Assembly (NCBI RefSeq): GCF_907164905.1
Contig: NZ_CAJRAF010000001.1
Span: 1,771,001 to 1,835,000, forward strand
Reading direction: 5' to 3'
DNA length: 64,000 nucleotides
From: Dyadobacter sp. CECT 9275
GTDB lineage: Bacteria > Bacteroidota > Bacteroidia > Cytophagales > Spirosomataceae
The position numbers and the translations under genes are program-made. The notes under the pieces were generated by a model. The model worked only from the letters and a program-made list of their open reading frames with translations. It searched no databases and had not been told where the DNA came from. Of this stretch, positions 43,253 to 53,312 are shown one piece after another. Numbering within the stretch: the first letter of the stretch is position 1; every line of letters starts with the position of its first letter.

Positions 43253-46200
43253 ATGGAAGGCCCTCTACGTCTTAAAGAAATATTCAATGCTATGCCCGTC
43301 CCCAGTATGGTAATGCTGGCAGACGTTCCCGTATTTACAATAGTTGAGGCGAATGAGGAATATCTCAGGCTCACCGGCGTTTCCAGAGAAAACCTTCTGG
43401 GGAAAAGTTTTTTTGAGGTATTTCCTGAAAATGTTTATCTGACGTACCCCTATAACAGGGACCTGTTTCAGGAACTGCTTGATAGTAAAAGAGGTAACAA
43501 AACTCCCGTTTTTGAATTTCGTGGACCCGGTAGCGGCAATCTTGTTACTAAAACGAGACATCTGGTATGCACCAATACCCCAGTGTTTGACAAACATCAG
43601 CAAGTAGAGTATATCCTAAGGTCTGTAACTGATATGACAGAAATGCTGTCGACGCGGGCCAGTGAAAAATCGGCTAACGACAGCCTGGTTAAAAAGGAGA
43701 AGTTGCTGAGCGAAACACAGCAGATAGCCCGGGTGGGCAGCTGGGAGGCTAATCTGCTCAGCGGGACACTGACATGGTCGGATGTGGTGCGGGAAATTTA
43801 TGAAGTTACGCCCGATTATATTCCCAGCGTTGTTACTACCTCCTATTTTTACAAGGAAGGAGAAAACCGTGATGCCTTTTTTCGAGCTGTGCAGAATACC
43901 ATTGAGCATGGAACGATGTTTGACCTGGAACTGAATATCACAACAGCAAAGGGGAACGACCGGTGGGTAAGGGTTACGGGTACTTCGGAGCGAAGGGAGG
44001 GTAGCTGTACCAGGCTTTACGGATCGGTACAGGATATTGACGACAGAAAAATAATTGAACGAAAACTGATCGAGTCACGGAACCAGTTTGAGTCGCTCGT
44101 TCAGACCGTTGATGGTATCGTCTGGGAAGCGGATGCACAAACCTTCGAGTTTTCTTTCGTCAGTGATCATGTGAGGCACATACTGGGATATAGCCCGGAG
44201 CAGTGGCTAAGCGACCCTTATTTCTGGGTAAAACACATTCATGCAGATGATCTGGAACACACCCTGAATTATTGCCGCGCCAATACCAGGGATGGTAAAA
44301 ATCACACCTTTGATTACAGAATGATCACCGCTGCGGGGAACATTGTTTGGATCAAAGATGTGGTATCGGTGATTTCAGAAAAGGGGATTCCGACGCTGTT
44401 GCGAGGCGTAATGGTGGACATTACAGAAACCAAACGGTTTACTGAGCTGGAAAGCCTGGAAAAGATTGTCCTTGAATTAAATTCACTGAAAGGTAGTACA
44501 GTGGAAGAAGTACTGGACGTATATCTGAAGGGAATTGAAGCAATTTTCCCGCACATGATTTGCTCCATCCATCAGGTTAGCAACGGACGTCTTCAGAACT
44601 GGTCCTCGGCGTCATTGCCTGCTGCTTATGTGGCATCGGTTGAAAATCTGCTCATCGGGAGGAACACCGGATCCTGCGGGACAGCAGCCTTTCTTAAACG
44701 AAGGGTGATTGTAAGCGATATTGAAAATGATATCCGCTGGAAGGGCTATAAAGAACTCGCTCTGGAACACAACCTCAGGGCATGCTGGTCACATCCGATC
44801 ATCAATTCAGAGGATCGCGTGGTGGCAACTTTTGGGATTTACTATCAGGAGATAAAAAAACCCAATGAAGAAGAGCTTAAGGTAATAGACCGCTCTGCTG
44901 CCATACTGAGGGTTATACTGGAAAGCAGACAAAGCGCGGAGGCACTTGAAGAAACTTCCTTCCTGATGGAGCAAGGACAGGAACTGGCTCATTTTGGTAC
45001 GTGGCAATGGGATATCCCGCATAACAGAGTCAAATGGTCGGATACACTATATTTTATTTACGGGCTCGACAGGCATCATTTCAAAGCGACATTTGAAGGG
45101 TATCAGGAGCTGCTCCACCCGGAAGATAAGGAAAGAGTGAGGAGGACGGTATTGAGTGTTTTGGAAACCAGAAGGGATATCGTTTTTGAAGAGCGCATTA
45201 TTCGGCCGAATGGTGAAATACGGCATCTTAAATCCTGGGGCCGATTGAAAACAGATGAAAAAGGCGCACCCCTGAAAATGATAGGCGCGTGCCTGGATAT
45301 CACGGACAGTAAAAAGATACAGGAAGAATTGCTTGCCAGCGAAGCACGGTTAAGGAGCCTGGTTGATGCACAGACCAATTATGTCATGCGTATTGATCTA
45401 GGCGGAAGATATACGTACTACAATAAGAAGTACCAGGAAGATTTCGGCTGGATTTTTGATATAGATGACCTGATCGGGCAGGATAGTATTATTACGGTGC
45501 ACGCATCCGACCGCCGCTCGCTGAGGGAAGCGGCCGAAAGCTGTATCAGAAATCCCAACAAGGTATATCAGATTGAGGTAAATAAAATTAAGAAGGGGGG
45601 CGGCGTGAGGGCCACACTCTGGCATTTTGTATGTCTGGCAGATTCCGAAGGAAGGCCTTTGGAAATACAATGTACCGGCCTGGACGTGTCTGACAGGAAG
45701 AAAATGGAAAATGCCTTAAGGATTAGTAATGAACGGTACGAGTATGTGAATAAAGCCACTAACGATGCCATATATGACAGAGACCTGGTGCGAGATCACA
45801 TTGCCTGGGGAGATGGCTTTCACCGGATGTTCGGATATCAGATCAGTGACGAAAGATATCCTATGGATAAGTGGAAGTCGCTGTTGCATCCTGCTGATGT
45901 CCAGGCAACGGACTTAAGCCTAAAGGCTACACTTGACGATCCCGCACAGCATAGCTGGAAGGCTGAGTACCGGTTCAAAAAGGCAGATGGAGAATACGCT
46001 TTTGCCAAGGAAAACGGATATCTGATCAGAGACAGGAAAGGCAGGGCGATCCGTATGATCGGGGTGCTGAGAGATATTACGGAAAGAAAGAGAACGCAGT
46101 TAAAGTTATACCGGAAATCCCGGCTTCTGGCAGCAATAGCAGAAGTAGACAGTAACTTGCTGCAGCATAAAAATTGGTTTAAAGCGCTGGAACAGTCGTT

Positions 46201-47731
46201 TGCTATCGTGGGAAAAGCGGTGGATGTGGACCGGGCCTATTATTTTGGAAATCAAGCGGATTTTGGAACCGGGAGAAAGGTTTTCGTTCAGCAGCTTGAA
46301 TGGAATTCGGGTCATTTTGCACCCCGCGGCAACAATCCTGAATTACAGGAAGTCTCACATAAAACTGTACAGGACAAAATGTCTTCGCTAATGGAAGGGC
46401 GGCCATACACTGCTATCATGGATAACCTCACAGACTCTGACTTTAAAACCAGGCTGATTGAGCAGGATATCCGGTCGGTAATGATTTTGCCGATTTTCGT
46501 GAAAAACAAATTTTATGGATATATCGGTTTTGATGATTGCCGCACCGCAAGGGAATGGGATGACGACGAGGTATCATTCCTGAAAACCATAGCAGTCAAT
46601 GTTGCCAAGGCCATCGAAATTGAAGAAGCGGACAGTGCACTTTTGACTGCATTTGAAGAAAAAAACAAAACCCTGGAAAGTATTCAGGATGGATTTTATG
46701 CGCTTACCAGTGACTTTACGGTTACCTACTGGAATAAAGAAGCAGAAAATCTGCTGGGGATCAAAAGAGAGGATATCGTCAACCGTAACTTTTGGGAGGT
46801 TTTTCACGAAAACGATTCTTCCCAATTTTTTAAACAGTTTACCAAAACACTCACAGATCATGCACCGGTCCGTTTTGAGGAATACCATGCACCGCTTGAC
46901 AGGTGGTTTGAGGTAAGCGCTTTTCCTGCTGAGGCAGGCCTTACAGTTTATTTTAAAAATATTACTGAAAGGAAATTATCGGAAGAAAAATTAATAGAAA
47001 TGCATCACGAGCTGGAAAAACATCTGAAAGTGCTGGCGGTGTCTAACGCCGAGCTGGAACAGTTCGCTTATGTAGCCTCTCACGACCTGCAGGAGCCATT
47101 GCGAATGGTAACCAGCTTTCTTACCCTCCTGGAAAAAAAATATGGGGAGATACTGGATGAAAAGGGAAAGAAATATATCTTTTTCGCCGTGGATGGCGCC
47201 CGCAGAATGCGGCAGATCATTCTGGACCTGCTAGATTTCTCAAGAGTAGGGAAAGCAGAGAACAGTCTGGAGAAAATTAACCTGAACACGCTGATTGCGG
47301 AAATATTAACTCTTTATCAGAAACAAATTCAGGAGAAAAAGGCAAAAATAAAGTACGGTACTTTGCCGACGGTCTACTCATTCCATACCCCTTTAATGCA
47401 GGTATTCCAAAACCTGATCAGTAACGGACTCAAATATCAGCCTGAGGGACAAATTCCGCAAATCACCATTTCTTCAGTGGAAACAAGCGCATTTTGGGAA
47501 TTCTCAGTAAAAGATAATGGAATAGGCATCGATCCGCAGTATTTCGATAAGATTTTTATTATCTTTCAACGTCTGCATGGCAAAGATGAGTATTCAGGGA
47601 CAGGAATGGGTTTGGCCATCACAAAAAAAATTGTGGAAAACCTGGGTGGTAAAATCTGGGTGGAATCCACCAGGGGTCTCGGAAGTACGTTCCATTTTAC
47701 GATTGCAAAACACAAGGAAACAACGTTATGA
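43253..47731 (+). CDS. Large soluble PAS/GAF sensor histidine kinase
   Basis: A 1492-residue histidine kinase with no membrane segment or signal peptide, so it is a cytoplasmic sensor. In order I see several PAS folds (repeated VEYILRSVTDMTE, LYGSVQDIDDRK, LRGVMVDITETK, MIGACLDITDSKK and similar PAC endings). A GAF domain lies at about residues 400-550 and another at about 955-1120, then a further PAS. DHp follows with His1277 in YVASHDLQEPLR, then the ATPase (NLISNGLKYQP, KDNGIGIDP, GTGMGLAITKKI). No receiver is fused. The next gene is a REC-PAS protein and likely partner. Ligands of the sensor domains are unknown. Confidence 0.9.
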   Translation: MEGPLRLKEIFNAMPVPSMVMLADVPVFTIVEANEEYLRLTGVSRENLLGKSFFEVFPENVYLTYPYNRDLFQELLDSKRGNKTPVFEFRGPGSGNLVTKTRHLVCTNTPVFDKHQQVEYILRSVTDMTEMLSTRASEKSANDSLVKKEKLLSETQQIARVGSWEANLLSGTLTWSDVVREIYEVTPDYIPSVVTTSYFYKEGENRDAFFRAVQNTIEHGTMFDLELNITTAKGNDRWVRVTGTSERREGSCTRLYGSVQDIDDRKIIERKLIESRNQFESLVQTVDGIVWEADAQTFEFSFVSDHVRHILGYSPEQWLSDPYFWVKHIHADDLEHTLNYCRANTRDGKNHTFDYRMITAAGNIVWIKDVVSVISEKGIPTLLRGVMVDITETKRFTELESLEKIVLELNSLKGSTVEEVLDVYLKGIEAIFPHMICSIHQVSNGRLQNWSSASLPAAYVASVENLLIGRNTGSCGTAAFLKRRVIVSDIENDIRWKGYKELALEHNLRACWSHPIINSEDRVVATFGIYYQEIKKPNEEELKVIDRSAAILRVILESRQSAEALEETSFLMEQGQELAHFGTWQWDIPHNRVKWSDTLYFIYGLDRHHFKATFEGYQELLHPEDKERVRRTVLSVLETRRDIVFEERIIRPNGEIRHLKSWGRLKTDEKGAPLKMIGACLDITDSKKIQEELLASEARLRSLVDAQTNYVMRIDLGGRYTYYNKKYQEDFGWIFDIDDLIGQDSIITVHASDRRSLREAAESCIRNPNKVYQIEVNKIKKGGGVRATLWHFVCLADSEGRPLEIQCTGLDVSDRKKMENALRISNERYEYVNKATNDAIYDRDLVRDHIAWGDGFHRMFGYQISDERYPMDKWKSLLHPADVQATDLSLKATLDDPAQHSWKAEYRFKKADGEYAFAKENGYLIRDRKGRAIRMIGVLRDITERKRTQLKLYRKSRLLAAIAEVDSNLLQHKNWFKALEQSFAIVGKAVDVDRAYYFGNQADFGTGRKVFVQQLEWNSGHFAPRGNNPELQEVSHKTVQDKMSSLMEGRPYTAIMDNLTDSDFKTRLIEQDIRSVMILPIFVKNKFYGYIGFDDCRTAREWDDDEVSFLKTIAVNVAKAIEIEEADSALLTAFEEKNKTLESIQDGFYALTSDFTVTYWNKEAENLLGIKREDIVNRNFWEVFHENDSSQFFKQFTKTLTDHAPVRFEEYHAPLDRWFEVSAFPAEAGLTVYFKNITERKLSEEKLIEMHHELEKHLKVLAVSNAELEQFAYVASHDLQEPLRMVTSFLTLLEKKYGEILDEKGKKYIFFAVDGARRMRQIILDLLDFSRVGKAENSLEKINLNTLIAEILTLYQKQIQEKKAKIKYGTLPTVYSFHTPLMQVFQNLISNGLKYQPEGQIPQITISSVETSAFWEFSVKDNGIGIDPQYFDKIFIIFQRLHGKDEYSGTGMGLAITKKIVENLGGKIWVESTRGLGSTFHFTIAKHKETTL

Positions 47732-47892
47732 AAAATGGGTTTATTTTACATACTAACATATCGTATCACAGCCACACTAGTTGTTTCGTAACCCTGTCTG
47801 AAAAACCAGGCGTATTTCCCGGGTTACTTCCGGGATTGACAGTTTATGGACCAATATAATGAAACTCCCCTTTTAAATAGTGTAAGTGACTG

Positions 47893-48894
47893 ATGGAAAA
47901 GGATAAGAATCCGTATCGTATTTTAGTGATTGAGGATAACGCCGGCGACTTTGCCCTGATTGAAGATTTTTTGCAGGAACAGATTTCAACCCCTGAAATT
48001 TACAGAGCAAGAAATTTCAAAGAGTCCGAACAACTGTTAACCGCCGAAAACCATGCATTCAGTGTGATCCTGCTGGATCTGTCGCTGCCGGATAAAAGTG
48101 GTGAAGAGTTGATTACCGGAGTGCTTTCTATCAGTGCCGGTACTCCTATCATTATCCTTACTGGCTATCCCGATGCTTCGTTCAGTATCAAGTCGTTGTC
48201 ATTAGGTGTTTCTGACTATCTGCTGAAGGATGAGTTGTCGGTTTCCTCACTTTACAAAAGTATACTTTACAGTATTGAAAGAAAGAAAAAATCAGTTGAA
48301 CTGGAAGAATCCGAAAAGAGGTATGTAGACCTTTTCCAGCTGAGCCCCCAACCGATGTGGGTTTATTGTCTGGAAACCTTCCGTTTTTTGAACGTCAACA
48401 ATGCAGCTATCAATCACTACGGGTATAGCCTCGAAGAATTTTTGTCGATGACCACCCGTGAAATAAGACCACCCGGCGAAATTCCTTCGCATGAAGAGGC
48501 AGCCCTGCTGGCGGCTGCACAAAATGAGCTATACTATACGGGGATATTCCGTCACAAGAAAAAAAATGGGGATATTATCCATGCTGAAATAAGGAGCAGT
48601 GCCATTCAGATGGACGGAAAAGATTCAAGGCTGGTGCTGGTGAATGATATTACTGAACGTTACAACTACATTGAAGCCATTGAAAAGCAGAACGAAAAAT
48701 TGCAAAAAATAGCATGGATGCAGTCGCACGTCGTGAGAGCTCCGCTTGCAAGGCTGATGGGTGTCGTGAACCTCATCAAAAACTATCAGAATTCCGATAT
48801 TGAGAAAAACGAATTGCTGGATCATATCCAGACCTTCGCTTACGAGTTGGACTCCATCATCCGCGAAATTTCAGGGAAAACCAGCCAGGTCTGA
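47893..48894 (+). CDS. REC-PAS protein ending in a DHp-like helix without ATPase domain
   Basis: A 333-residue response regulator. The receiver (LVIEDNAGDFALIE, VILLDLSLPDKSG) has phospho-acceptor Asp62 and late Lys in SDYLLKDELS. A PAS domain spans about residues 140-260 (LVLVNDITERYNY). The C-terminus carries a histidine-kinase-like helix with His279 in QSHVVRAPLARLMG, but no ATP-binding domain follows. It may receive phosphate from the large kinase and pass or store it. It lies 161 bases after the kinase gene. Confidence 0.85.
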   Translation: MEKDKNPYRILVIEDNAGDFALIEDFLQEQISTPEIYRARNFKESEQLLTAENHAFSVILLDLSLPDKSGEELITGVLSISAGTPIIILTGYPDASFSIKSLSLGVSDYLLKDELSVSSLYKSILYSIERKKKSVELEESEKRYVDLFQLSPQPMWVYCLETFRFLNVNNAAINHYGYSLEEFLSMTTREIRPPGEIPSHEEAALLAAAQNELYYTGIFRHKKKNGDIIHAEIRSSAIQMDGKDSRLVLVNDITERYNYIEAIEKQNEKLQKIAWMQSHVVRAPLARLMGVVNLIKNYQNSDIEKNELLDHIQTFAYELDSIIREISGKTSQV

Positions 48895-49385
48895 AAATAA
48901 GCGGGAAAGATCCATAAAATAAGGCCTGTCCCTTCTTATGCGCTCAGTCAGGGGTGCGGTTGGTGATAGAATACCATACTTCATCGAGTACAAACCCACT
49001 TTATTTCCGTCACTATCCATAAAAGAGGGAAGGAAGCTGATTTCGTTCAGCTTTATTCCGGTCTGCCGCTACTCCAACGTCCGGATACATTTGGACAACT
49101 AGCTTAACGCACGCTTTGGCTGAAAGATTTGGTTTCCAAATGAGCTGAACGTACAATGGTAAGTTATAAATACATAGTTTTTTTCTCGGATAAGTCTGCC
49201 CGTGATTAGCTAGAGAGTATGGCAGAGGTGATCGGGCCATGGAGGTATCAATCAAGGATAAAAAATGAGCTTCCACGTGAGGGTAGTATTGTGCCGAAAG
49301 GCTCTTTTTAACTTGTCACCTGCTTTTATATTTTGTAAAACAGGGACATAAGTTGGAATTTAATCTAAAATCAGCTCGCGCTATT
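48895..49385. other. Spacer after the signalling island, with a gene remnant
   Basis: Apart from the minus-strand VOC remnant (about 48960-49068), no gene is visible. An 87-codon minus-strand frame at 49013-49276 overlaps the remnant in another frame and has a VOC-like neighbour only through a frameshift. No terminator for the REC-PAS gene is recognisable. Confidence 0.5.
48960..49068 (-). pseudogene. Degenerate C-terminal remnant of a VOC family gene
   Basis: Read on the minus strand after an in-frame stop at 49069-49071, the frame gives LNEISFLPSFMDSDGNKVGL followed by YSM. This is the typical last strand of VOC proteins (xxFxDxDGNxVGLYS). No start codon and no N-terminal half are visible in this frame, and the frame runs on past the usual VOC end. 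I read it as a decayed gene fragment; the rest may lie in other frames within 49069-49276. Confidence 0.5.
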
Positions 49386-50795
49386 ATGTTTGAATCACAA
49401 GACCGATATATATCCCGTCGTGAATTTATCAACCGGGCGGGCGCGGCAGGTTTGCTGGCGCTCAACCTGCCGGATACCTTTAGTTCAGATGCTACTGCTC
49501 AACCTATGAAAAAGATTACGATCAAAAATGTTGATTCAAATTTTGAAAGAGAACCTTTAAATCCATACCGTTTTAAAGGAAGTGCTATCACTGATAGCTG
49601 GCAGGGCATATCCATGCTGGAATCCGATTCGGGAATAAAAAAGGTGGGGCTGGCAACACAAGGCGTGCTTTGGTCAGATTCCCGGGTTTTTGCGGCTCAT
49701 TCGGAAAGCGCAGGGAACGCACTTATGTACGCCATGAGTGAGCAGGCACTTCAGATGGTGAAAGGAACCTCCTTTACCAATCCTGTTCAGTTGCTCGACG
49801 ACCTTTTGCCTGAGGTGCTGGCCTATGGAAAAAAAATCACGGGTAATCCGGATCTGAGAAAAACTTTTGCGCTCAATGCCCTCGTATCGGTCGATAATGC
49901 GGCATGGCTGTTGTATGCGGCGGAAAATAAAATGGGCCAGTTTGATGAACTGATACCGGCGGCTTACCGTCCGGGCCTCTCATACCGGCACAATAAAGTG
50001 GCTAGTATCCCTTCCTTCAGTGTAGGAACATCCGCCGAACGTATCAAGCAGGCGGCTGATGAAGGATATTTTATTATGAAACTAAAAACCGGGTCGGCCG
50101 GAACGCAGCAGGAAATGATAGAAAAAGATATTGCTTTCCTCACAGCGGTACACAAAGCCATTGGTCATTACGAAACCCCATATACCAAAAACGGAAAAAT
50201 TCCTTACTATTTTGATGCCAACGGGCGGTATGAAAAAAAGGAAACACTGCTGCGGTTTTTGGACCATGCGAAAAAAATAGGCGCATTTGATCAGATTGCC
50301 GTCATAGAAGAACCTTTTGAAGAAAGCAACGAAACATTTGTTGGAGATTTGGGCGTTAGAATTGCGGCAGATGAAAGCGCGCACACAGTAGAAGACGCGG
50401 CACACCGGATAGAACTCGGGTACTCGGCCATAGCGGTAAAAGCCATTGCCAAAACGCTGAGTATGACCATGAAAATCACACAATTGGCTTACGAAAAGAA
50501 GGTACCTTGTTTCTGTGCCGATCTCACGGTAAATCCGATTCTGGTGGATTGGAACAAAAATGTTGCTGCGCGGCTGCAGCCATTTCCCGGTATGTCGGTG
50601 GGCCTGCAGGAAACCAACGGTCATCAGTATTACAAAAACTGGGAGCGGATGATGGCCTATCACCCCAAAGCGTCTGGTTCCTGGATACGGACACAAAAGG
50701 GAGTTTATCCTACCGACGCCTCGTTTTATGCGGAAAGCGGGGGGATTTTAACACCTTCGGAACATTATGACAATCTTTTCAAGGCTAAAAGCTAG
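49386..50795 (+). CDS. Tat-targeted enolase-superfamily protein (mandelate racemase/epimerase-like)
   Basis: A 469-residue protein with a twin-arginine start (YISRREFINRAGAAGLLALN) and an enolase-superfamily barrel. The lid residues and the KxK pair (IMKLKTGSAG) are present. The metal ligands are in FDANGRYEKK, VIEEPFEE and IAADESAHT, and a late KAIAKTL supplies the second Lys. This resembles dipeptide epimerases (Ala-Glu type) and related sugar-acid enzymes. The frame opens at a TTG at 49353; the ATG at 49386 gives a normal Tat signal. It precedes a metallophosphoesterase and an ACS-type transporter, which together suggest uptake and processing of an organic acid or peptide. Confidence 0.82.
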   Translation: MFESQDRYISRREFINRAGAAGLLALNLPDTFSSDATAQPMKKITIKNVDSNFEREPLNPYRFKGSAITDSWQGISMLESDSGIKKVGLATQGVLWSDSRVFAAHSESAGNALMYAMSEQALQMVKGTSFTNPVQLLDDLLPEVLAYGKKITGNPDLRKTFALNALVSVDNAAWLLYAAENKMGQFDELIPAAYRPGLSYRHNKVASIPSFSVGTSAERIKQAADEGYFIMKLKTGSAGTQQEMIEKDIAFLTAVHKAIGHYETPYTKNGKIPYYFDANGRYEKKETLLRFLDHAKKIGAFDQIAVIEEPFEESNETFVGDLGVRIAADESAHTVEDAAHRIELGYSAIAVKAIAKTLSMTMKITQLAYEKKVPCFCADLTVNPILVDWNKNVAARLQPFPGMSVGLQETNGHQYYKNWERMMAYHPKASGSWIRTQKGVYPTDASFYAESGGILTPSEHYDNLFKAKS

Positions 50796-50961
50796 GAGAA
50801 GCAGACAGGCACACTCGCATGAAAACCGGCTTTGCAGGTTCTTGCCCAAGCAACGGCCCGGATTTTCTTTCAGTCTGAGTATTTCAGTGTTGTCCCTTAT
50901 TACTTGGTATATTTTCGGTCTTAAAGTCTTTTAAGGATATTTATCTTATTCTTTTTTATTC

Positions 50962-51948
50962 ATGCAGATCAAACGACGTGACTTTATTCAGAGTGCTGTT
51001 GCCGTTACGACGGTACTTAGGGGAAATCAGGAAAAAGGTAACAGAGACGAGCAGAGAAGCAAGTTTTCCCTGGATCAGAATAAGGTTAAAATTTATTCCC
51101 CGGATTTTAAAACGCCCGTAAAGGTACTGCTAGTATCTGATACGCACCTGTGGATGGACGATCAGCGTGGTGAACCCTATACCCAATACAGCGGCCGCAT
51201 GGCCAAAGCATATAATGTAACACGTCATTTTCAAACCGGTGAGCCCACCAATCCCAATGAGTCATTTGAGAAAATGATCAGGTTGGCAAAGGATTCAAAA
51301 GTAGATTTACTTTCATTACCGGGTGACCTTTTCAGTTTCCCATCCGAAGCAGCCATTGACTGGGTAACCCGGCAACTTGGCGAATCCGGCGTTCCTTTTC
51401 AGTATGCAGCCGGTAACCACGACTGGCACTACGAAGGTATGGAAGGAACCCTTGCGAGTCTGCGCAACCAATGGACGACTCAAAGGCTGGGGCCTTTGTA
51501 CCAGGGCGACCATCCGCTGATGACGGTCAGGGAAATACATGGGATACGCATTGTGATGCTTGATAACTCCATTTATGAGATTTTGCCGGAACAGCTAACG
51601 TTTTTCAGAGAGCAGGTTAAAACGGGCAAGCCGCTGGTACTTTTTGTACATATTCCGCTTTATGCGCCAGGGAGGCCCGTTAGTTTCGGCTGCGGACATC
51701 CGCAATGGGGCTGGGATATTGACAAGAGTTTTACCCTTGAACGCCGTCCCAGATGGCCCAAGGCAGGACATACCTCCACCACCATGGATTTTCATAAAGA
51801 GGTTTTTGCTGCCTCAAACTTACTGGGGGTATTTGCAGGGCATACGCACAAACAGTCTCTGGATGTAATCAATGGTATCCCTCAGTTTGTTACAGCCGCC
51901 AATGCCATGGGTGCGTTTATGGAAATTGATTTTTTGACTGTGGAATAA
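50962..51948 (+). CDS. Tat-like secreted calcineurin-type metallophosphoesterase
   Basis: A 328-residue phosphoesterase. The N-terminus IKRRDFIQSAVAVTTVL is a twin-arginine-like signal with a short hydrophobic core. Metal-binding motifs follow in order: LLVSDTHLWMDD, LSLPGDLFSFPS, AAGNHDWHYEGM, VLFVHIPLY and FAGHTHKQSLD. It acts on an unknown phosphate ester in the periplasm. It lies 166 bases after the enolase-superfamily gene and 69 before the MFS gene, all on the plus strand. Confidence 0.85.
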   Translation: MQIKRRDFIQSAVAVTTVLRGNQEKGNRDEQRSKFSLDQNKVKIYSPDFKTPVKVLLVSDTHLWMDDQRGEPYTQYSGRMAKAYNVTRHFQTGEPTNPNESFEKMIRLAKDSKVDLLSLPGDLFSFPSEAAIDWVTRQLGESGVPFQYAAGNHDWHYEGMEGTLASLRNQWTTQRLGPLYQGDHPLMTVREIHGIRIVMLDNSIYEILPEQLTFFREQVKTGKPLVLFVHIPLYAPGRPVSFGCGHPQWGWDIDKSFTLERRPRWPKAGHTSTTMDFHKEVFAASNLLGVFAGHTHKQSLDVINGIPQFVTAANAMGAFMEIDFLTVE

Positions 51949-52017
51949 AACGCGTTTCCTGTCCATTCGAACAAACCGTTTACAGTACCACTGGCATATT
52001 CTCTCCTTCGCCAAATC

Positions 52018-53256
52018 ATGAAAAAACGTTATCAGGTTCTGTTTGCCCTTTCTCTTCTTTCTGTAATTACATTTTTAGACAGGGTTGCCATCAGCGTTGC
52101 AGGGCCCAAAATCATGACAGACCTGGACCTGAGCAAGGAACAGCTGGGGTGGATATTGGGGATTTTCGCGCTTGCCTATTGTGCATTTGAAATACCCACC
52201 GGCCTGCTGGGCGACCGTCTCGGGGCTAAAAAGGTTTTAATACGTGTAGTATTGTGGTGGTCAGTTTTCACGGTGTTCACTGGCTTTGCCACCGGCTTCG
52301 GTATGTTGCTGATCATCCGTTTCCTGTTTGGGGCCGGAGAAGCAGGAGCTTATCCAAATACCGCCATTGTACTTTCCAAGTGGTTTCCCGTTCTGGAACG
52401 GGGGCGGGCGCAGGCATGGATATGGTCGGCCAGCAGAATGGGTGGTGCACTGACACCCTTTTTGGTCATCCCGATCCAGACCCATTTTGGGTGGAGAGCA
52501 AGTTTTCTTTTTTTGGGAGTACTGGGGATATTGTGGGTTGTTTTCTGGAAATACTGGTTTAAGGAGCAGCCCTCGGAAATGAAAGGAATTTCTGAAAAAG
52601 AACTTAGCGAAATTACCAGCCACAGAAACCAGCCCGAAGCACACCCCAGGTTTTCCTGGACCATTTTCAGGAACCGGAACCTGTTGCTGCTGATGGCGAT
52701 GTATTATTGCTACGCATCAGGAGCATTTTTTTTCCAGGCCTGGCTCCCCACCTATTTGCAGAAAGGAAGAGGGCTCAATGATGGGGATATGTCTTTTATT
52801 ACTTCGTTTTCATTTGTTTTGGGCGCTTTAGGTTGTCTGTCGGGGGGGTATGTTTGTGATTATCTCGTTAAAAGGATGGGGCCGCGGTGGGGCCGGGCAT
52901 CCGTTGCCCTTACAGGCCTAGGGCTCTCTGGACTGTTTATGCTTATCTCAGTTTTTATCACTGATAATGGTGTGGCAACCGTGCTGCTGTCGGCAGGATT
53001 GGGGCTGATGGATTTCACAATTCCGGCTTCATGGTCAACGGCGATGGATATTGGAGGAAAGAATTCCGGGTTTATTTCGGGCGCGATGAATACCGCCGGG
53101 CAGGTAGGGAGTACCATGAACACCATCGGCTTTGGGTATCTGGTGACTGCGTTTGGAAACAATTATCACGCCCCTGTCATGCTGCTGGCTATTCTGCTGA
53201 TTGCAGGAGCGTTGCTCTGGCTTAAAATAGATGCTACCAAAAAGATAGTATTCTGA
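52018..53256 (+). CDS. MFS transporter of the anion:cation symporter (ACS) family
   Basis: A 412-residue, 12-helix transporter. The start LSVITFLDRVAISVAGPKIM and the FALAYCAFEIPTGLLGDRLGAKK loop are typical of the ACS family, which takes up hexuronates, glucarate, galactarate and similar sugar acids. A RFLFGAGEAGAYPNTA helix 4 is also characteristic. It is the last gene of the enolase-phosphoesterase set, so the substrate is probably the same acid that the enolase-superfamily protein handles. The exact substrate is not visible. Confidence 0.85.
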   Translation: MKKRYQVLFALSLLSVITFLDRVAISVAGPKIMTDLDLSKEQLGWILGIFALAYCAFEIPTGLLGDRLGAKKVLIRVVLWWSVFTVFTGFATGFGMLLIIRFLFGAGEAGAYPNTAIVLSKWFPVLERGRAQAWIWSASRMGGALTPFLVIPIQTHFGWRASFLFLGVLGILWVVFWKYWFKEQPSEMKGISEKELSEITSHRNQPEAHPRFSWTIFRNRNLLLLMAMYYCYASGAFFFQAWLPTYLQKGRGLNDGDMSFITSFSFVLGALGCLSGGYVCDYLVKRMGPRWGRASVALTGLGLSGLFMLISVFITDNGVATVLLSAGLGLMDFTIPASWSTAMDIGGKNSGFISGAMNTAGQVGSTMNTIGFGYLVTAFGNNYHAPVMLLAILLIAGALLWLKIDATKKIVF

Positions 53257-53312
53257 TCTAAGGCACCGTGGCTGATATTATAACTACCATTAAACCGGCA
53301 TTTGTAAATTAA

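Noticed and set aside
50082..50696. 204-codon minus-strand frame opposite the enolase-superfamily gene
   Set aside because: Shadow of a gene with complete active-site residues; it has an odd composition rich in Phe, Arg and Cys.
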